Part shown: positions 35,614 to 39,290 of the stretch, piece by piece
How positions within the stretch are numbered: the stretch's first letter is position 1
Layout: every line of letters starts with the position of its first letter
Origin: an uncultured Pelagibacteraceae bacterium
Lineage (GTDB): Bacteria; Pseudomonadota; Alphaproteobacteria; Pelagibacterales; Pelagibacteraceae
Direction: 5' to 3'
Assembly: GCA_902551735.1 (NCBI GenBank)
Contig: CACDEK010000002.1
Span: forward strand, 1 to 39,290
Length of the DNA stretch: 39,290 bases
The notes under the pieces: generated by a model
What the model saw: only the letters and a program-made list of their open reading frames with translations
Databases searched by the model: none
What the model was told of the DNA's origin: nothing
Made by a program: the position numbers and the translations under genes

Positions 35614-36714
35614 ATGAGTCTAAGACCATTTAGAGATATTCATAGAAAAAAAACAAAAGTAATAAATGTTGGTAGCGTAAAAATTGGAGGTGATAATCCA
35701 ATTTCAGTTCAGTCTATGACAAACACACTTACTACAGATGCAAAATCTACGATTAAACAAATTAACGAAATAGCAAAAGAAGGAGCCGATTTAGTCAGGG
35801 TATCATGTCCAGATGAAGACTCTACTGCAGCATTAAATGAAATAGTAAAACATTCTAGCGTACCAATAATTGCAGATATTCATTTTCACTATAAAAGAGC
35901 TTTGGAAGCTGCGGATAATGGAGCTAAATGTTTAAGAATAAATCCAGGAAATATAGGAGATAAAAAAAAAATTAAAGAAGTCATTTCATCAGCAAAAAAT
36001 AATGACTGTTCTATAAGAATTGGTGTCAATGCAGGTTCTTTAGAAAAAGATATTTTAGAAAAATATAGGGAGCCCTGTCCCGAAGCGTTGGTCGAAAGTG
36101 CTTTGAGGAACATTAAAATTATAGAGGATGAAGATTTTTTTAATTTTAAAGTTAGCGTTAAATCCTCAGATGTTTTTCTATCAATAGGTGCATATAGACA
36201 ACTTTCTAAAGTTACTGACTATCCCTTACATCTAGGAATAACAGAAGCAGGCTCATACTTACCTGGTAGTATTAAGTCTTCTATTGGATTAGGAAATTTG
36301 TTATTAGATGGTATTGGAGATACTATTAGGGTTTCTTTATCGGATGATCCTGTTAAAGAAATAAAAATAGGCAATGAGATATTAAAATCACTAAACCTTA
36401 GAAATAGAGGAGTGAAAATCATATCATGTCCTTCATGCGCAAGGCAGGCTTTTCAAGTTATTGATACAGTAAAAATTTTAGAAGATAAGCTTTCTCATAT
36501 CAAAACCCCTATTACCCTATCCATTATCGGATGCGTTGTTAATGGTCCAGGTGAGGCAGCATTTACAGATATTGGTGTAACAGGCGGTGGTAGAGGAAGC
36601 AATATGCTTTATTTAAAAGGGGTTCAAACAGAAAAACTTTCTAATAGCGATATTGTTTCAAAAATTGTCGAATTAGTGGAAAAAAAGGCAGAAGAAATAC
36701 AAAATAAAATTTAA
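35614..36714 (+). CDS. ispG: 4-hydroxy-3-methylbut-2-en-1-yl diphosphate synthase
   Basis: A 366-residue Fe-S enzyme of the MEP isoprenoid pathway. The N-terminal [28 protein letters not shown] and RVSCPDEDS define the TIM barrel; the C-terminal cluster ligands are in ISCPSCAR and [11 protein letters not shown]. The length is typical of the short bacterial form. The final stop overlaps the prfA start (TAATG), so translation is likely coupled. Confidence 0.96.
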   Translation: MSLRPFRDIHRKKTKVINVGSVKIGGDNPISVQSMTNTLTTDAKSTIKQINEIAKEGADLVRVSCPDEDSTAALNEIVKHSSVPIIADIHFHYKRALEAADNGAKCLRINPGNIGDKKKIKEVISSAKNNDCSIRIGVNAGSLEKDILEKYREPCPEALVESALRNIKIIEDEDFFNFKVSVKSSDVFLSIGAYRQLSKVTDYPLHLGITEAGSYLPGSIKSSIGLGNLLLDGIGDTIRVSLSDDPVKEIKIGNEILKSLNLRNRGVKIISCPSCARQAFQVIDTVKILEDKLSHIKTPITLSIIGCVVNGPGEAAFTDIGVTGGGRGSNMLYLKGVQTEKLSNSDIVSKIVELVEKKAEEIQNKI

Positions 36715-37786
36715 TGATACCAATAAATAAAGTCCGAGATTTAATCTCAAGACATTCATTGTTAGAAAAAGAACTTTCGGCGGGAGAAATAAACAAAAAA
36801 AATTTTGCAGAAAAATCAAAAGAATACTCAGATCTTAATGATGTTGTAAAAGAAGCAAAAGAATACTGCTGTTATGAAAATGAAAAAAAAGAATTAGAAA
36901 AAATAATCAGTGACAGCAATAGTGATAAAGAAATTATCGAATTAGCTCAATCCGAGTTAAATAATTTAGTAAAAAAAAATGAAATAAACGAAAAAAAATA
37001 AAATTATTTTTATTACCAAAAGATGAGGCAGACTCTAAAAATGCAATTATTGAAATTAGGGCAGGAACAGGAGGACTCGAGGCAAGTCTTTTTGCATCTG
37101 ATTTATTTAAAATGTATGAAAAAGTAAGTAATTCTAAAAAATGGATATTAGAAATAATTAGTATTTCAAAAAGTGATGCTGGAGGCCTCAAAGAAGTGAT
37201 AGCATCTGTAAAAGGAAGAAATATATATTCATCTCTTAAATATGAGAGTGGTGTCCATAGAGTTCAAAGAGTGCCAGACACAGAGACTCAAGGAAGAGTA
37301 CATACCTCTGCGGCAACAGTCGCTGTTCTTCCTGAAGCTGAAGAGGTTGACGTAAAAATTGAAGACAAAGATTTAAGAATTGATGTATTTCGAAGTAGTG
37401 GCCCCGGAGGTCAAAGTGTTAACACAACTGATTCTGCGGTAAGAATTACTCATATTCCAACAGGGATTGTTGTAAGTCAGCAGGATGAAAAGTCGCAAAT
37501 ACGTAATAAAGAAAAAGGATTAAAAATATTAAGATCAAGAATATACGAATTGGAAAGAAAAAAAATAGATCAAGCTAGATCAAAAGATAGAAAAAGTAAA
37601 ATTGGAACAGGGGACAGGTCGGAGAGAATACGTACTTATAATTGGCCACAAAATAGAATTACGGATCATCGAATAAATTTAACTATAAATAAGTTAGCAG
37701 AATTTATGGAGGGCGAAATATTTGATGAAATGATAGAAAATTTAAGTTTACAGGCACAAGAAGAAAAACTTAAAAATTTAAATTAA
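36714..37786 (+). CDS. prfA: Peptide chain release factor 1, split by a one-base frame change
   Basis: The RF1 N-terminal helices run from 36714 in one frame to a TAA at 36999-37001. The rest (IRAGTGG, the stop-codon tripeptide PDT in [13 protein letters not shown] in [10 protein letters not shown]) continues in the -1 frame through 37786. The two halves join well at the A8 run 36991-36998: one extra A would give a continuous 357-residue protein (E. coli RF1 has 360) reading [12 protein letters not shown]. Before 36983 the second frame is closed by a TGA at 36980. This is either an indel error in the homopolymer or slippage during expression. prmC, which methylates the GGQ glutamine, follows. 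Confidence 0.9.
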
Positions 37787-37787
37787 T

Positions 37788-38630
37788 ATGAACTATAATA
37801 CCGTTCTTAATCATGCTTCAAATTTACTAGAAAGTTTTAAGATTAAAAATCCCAGACTGGATAGTGAATTATTACTTTGTGACTCATTAAAAACTTCTCG
37901 AGAAAATTTACTATTAAATTTAAATAAAAAAATTAAGTTAAAAGAATATAATAAATTTTTAAATTTACTTGATCAAAGAAAAAAGAAAAAACCAATAGCA
38001 TACATTATAGGTTTTAAGGAATTTTGGAAAAGTAAATTTATAATTAATGACTCAGTTTTAATTCCAAGACCAGAGACCGAGATTATTGTAGAAGAGTCAT
38101 TAAATTATTTAAATAATAATAAATCAAAAAAGATACTTGATATTGGAACTGGATCAGGGTGTATAATAATATCTATCTTAAAAGAGAGTATAAAATCTAA
38201 TGGAGTAGCTTTAGATATTTCAAAAAATGCTATAAAAATCGCAAAAATCAATGCAAAATTACAACAGGTAGATAATAGAATTAAATTTATTAACTCAAAT
38301 ATTGACAAATATAATTACGACAAATATGATTTAATTGTATCTAATCCTCCATATATTAAAAAAATTAGAATTAGCAGATTAGAAGAGGATGTAAAAGATT
38401 TTGAGCCCAATATAGCATTAGATGGAGGTTATAGTGGTTATTCAGAGTTAAAAAAAGTGATATTAAGTAGCTCAAATTTATTAAAAAAAAATGGTAAATT
38501 AATATTTGAAATTGGAAATGATCAAATTCATAATCTAACAGGCAAATTGGTTAAAAATGGTTTTTACATTAACAAAATTTCTAAAGATTTATCTAAAAAA
38601 GCAAGGTGTGTTGTTGCAACAAAATACTAA
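37788..38630 (+). CDS. prmC: Release factor glutamine methyltransferase
   Basis: A 280-residue SAM-dependent enzyme that methylates the glutamine of the GGQ motif in RF1/RF2. The N-terminal helical domain ends before KKKPIAYIIGFKEFW and LIPRPETEII; ILDIGTGSGCIIISIL binds SAM and the catalytic NPPY is in IVSNPPYIKK. It begins 1 base after the prfA stop, the usual prfA-prmC pair. Confidence 0.95.
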   Translation: MNYNTVLNHASNLLESFKIKNPRLDSELLLCDSLKTSRENLLLNLNKKIKLKEYNKFLNLLDQRKKKKPIAYIIGFKEFWKSKFIINDSVLIPRPETEIIVEESLNYLNNNKSKKILDIGTGSGCIIISILKESIKSNGVALDISKNAIKIAKINAKLQQVDNRIKFINSNIDKYNYDKYDLIVSNPPYIKKIRISRLEEDVKDFEPNIALDGGYSGYSELKKVILSSSNLLKKNGKLIFEIGNDQIHNLTGKLVKNGFYINKISKDLSKKARCVVATKY

Positions 38631-38633
38631 TTT

Positions 38634-39029
38634 ATGAACAGTTTTAAAAATCATTCAAAGAGAAATAGATATAGACAAAATGGAGATAGACATTTTAAGA
38701 AAAGAAATGGAGAATTACATAAGTTTAAGTCTGACTACTCCTCTAATATAAATTTTCAAAGAAAATCTCCAGGTAGGAATAATCACAATGCATCTAAATT
38801 GGTAGAAAAATATAATGATTTAGCTAGAGAGGCATTATCTAAAGGAGATAAAATTTTATCAGAAAACTATTTTCAGCATGCAGATCATTTCGCAAGAATT
38901 TTGTCACAAAAAGAAAATTACAAATTACTAAAAAATAAAGAAGAAAATAATAGCAGTCAAATCTCAGAAAGTGTCAAACTAACTTCTAATGATCAGGAAG
39001 GCCAGGAAAAGAAAATTCTTGAGAGTTAG
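38634..39029 (+). CDS. DUF4167 domain protein
   Basis: A 131-residue basic protein. The N-terminus is rich in Arg, Asn, Lys and Gly, and the second half has the DUF4167 core: [19 protein letters not shown] followed by [13 protein letters not shown]. The function is unknown; the basic N-terminus suggests nucleic-acid binding. prfA-prmC-DUF4167 is a common alphaproteobacterial order. It ends by overlapping the M23 peptidase stop by 4 bases. Confidence 0.85.
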   Translation: MNSFKNHSKRNRYRQNGDRHFKKRNGELHKFKSDYSSNINFQRKSPGRNNHNASKLVEKYNDLAREALSKGDKILSENYFQHADHFARILSQKENYKLLKNKEENNSSQISESVKLTSNDQEGQEKKILES

Positions 39030-39289
39030 TTTTGATTATAAATTATTTCAGATTTTAAAACATTCAATTTAATTTTTGCTACTTCAAATAGTTTTCTATT
39101 TTTCCCTTTCAATTTTTTTCCAGATGGTAATTTTAATGATTGAGAATTTATTTTTTTTCCATTTCTTATAACTTCATAATGAAGATGAGGTCCTGTTGAC
39201 ATCCCGGTTGAACCCACATAACCAATAATTGTTCCTTGCTTAACTCTTTTTCCTTCTTTGATTCCAGAAGCAAATTTAGACAGGTGCGC
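39026..39289 (-). CDS. M23 (LytM) peptidase, 5'-truncated by window edge
   Basis: The C-terminal 87 residues of a zinc endopeptidase of the M23 family, open to the right edge. Visible are [23 protein letters not shown] and the metal/catalytic GPHLHYEV (HxH), then the usual tail [17 protein letters not shown]. Such enzymes cut peptide cross-links in the cell wall; with the N-terminus missing, a signal or coiled coil cannot be judged. The GTG at 39217 is internal, not the start. Confidence 0.9.
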   Translation of the reverse strand, partial: AHLSKFASGIKEGKRVKQGTIIGYVGSTGMSTGPHLHYEVIRNGKKINSQSLKLPSGKKLKGKNRKLFEVAKIKLNVLKSEIIYNQN

Positions 39290-39290
39290 A

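Noticed and set aside
1..39290. CRISPR arrays, insertion sequences, prophage, tRNA or rRNA genes
   Set aside because: No repeat-spacer pattern, transposase or tRNA-like fold was seen on either strand.

Overview
The window looks like a piece of a streamlined, AT-rich marine alphaproteobacterium, most likely SAR11 (Pelagibacterales). The reasons are very low GC, almost no spacer DNA, GcrA and DUF1178/DUF4167 proteins of alphaproteobacterial type, the order trpF-trpB-trpA-accD-folC, and a tandem glycine riboswitch in front of a G-type malate synthase, a known SAR11 arrangement. No transposase, integrase, prophage, CRISPR array, tRNA or rRNA was seen. No gene-free stretch exceeds 300 bases; the longest (27857-28117) holds the riboswitch.

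Layout. 2-2269: the 3' part of a TM0106-type RecB-like nuclease/helicase, running off the left edge. 2266-3033 (-): a small RecB/Cas4-like nuclease. 3131-3451: thioredoxin. 3459-16024 (-): a compact 14-gene run read from right to left, with no gap above 29 nt: RNase D, kdsD, lptC, lptB, aroA, cmk, rpsA, ihfB, pyrF, trpF, trpB, trpA, accD, folC. 16058-17017: NDUFA9-like reductase. 17149-17673 (-): gcrA. 17801-20720: ABC-2 permease, argD, argF. 20712-21245 (-): membrane cytochrome c. 21352-25685: kdsB, pheA, 4.5S/SRP RNA, dnaX, ybaB, recR. 25682-28010 (-): malate synthase G with its riboswitch. 28118-29221: accA. 29216-31750 (-): secA. 31822-33596: argJ, DUF1178. 33593-34315 (-): ubiG. 34395-39029: lysC, ispG, prfA (frame broken in an A8 run), prmC, DUF4167. 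39026-39289 (-): the 3' part of an M23 peptidase, running off the right edge.

How the genes fit together. Most are housekeeping genes: arginine (argJ, argD, argF), aromatic amino acids (aroA, pheA, trpFBA), aspartate-family entry (lysC), Kdo/LPS supply and export (kdsD, kdsB, lptB, lptC), malonyl-CoA synthesis (accA, accD), replication and recombination (dnaX, ybaB, recR), protein export (secA, SRP RNA) and translation termination (prfA with its methylase prmC). Malate synthase is probably switched by glycine, tying the glyoxylate route to glycine supply.

The most interesting points are: trpA and trpB sit in the normal operon place but have lost several near-invariant interface and cofactor-loop residues; cytidylate kinase lacks the Walker A lysine; AccA carries an added C-terminal membrane helix; the essential gene prfA is split by a one-base frame change in a poly-A run; and six convergent gene pairs share their stop codons. 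I saw no unknown multi-gene system. The trpF-trpB-trpA trio is the best candidate for altered biochemistry.
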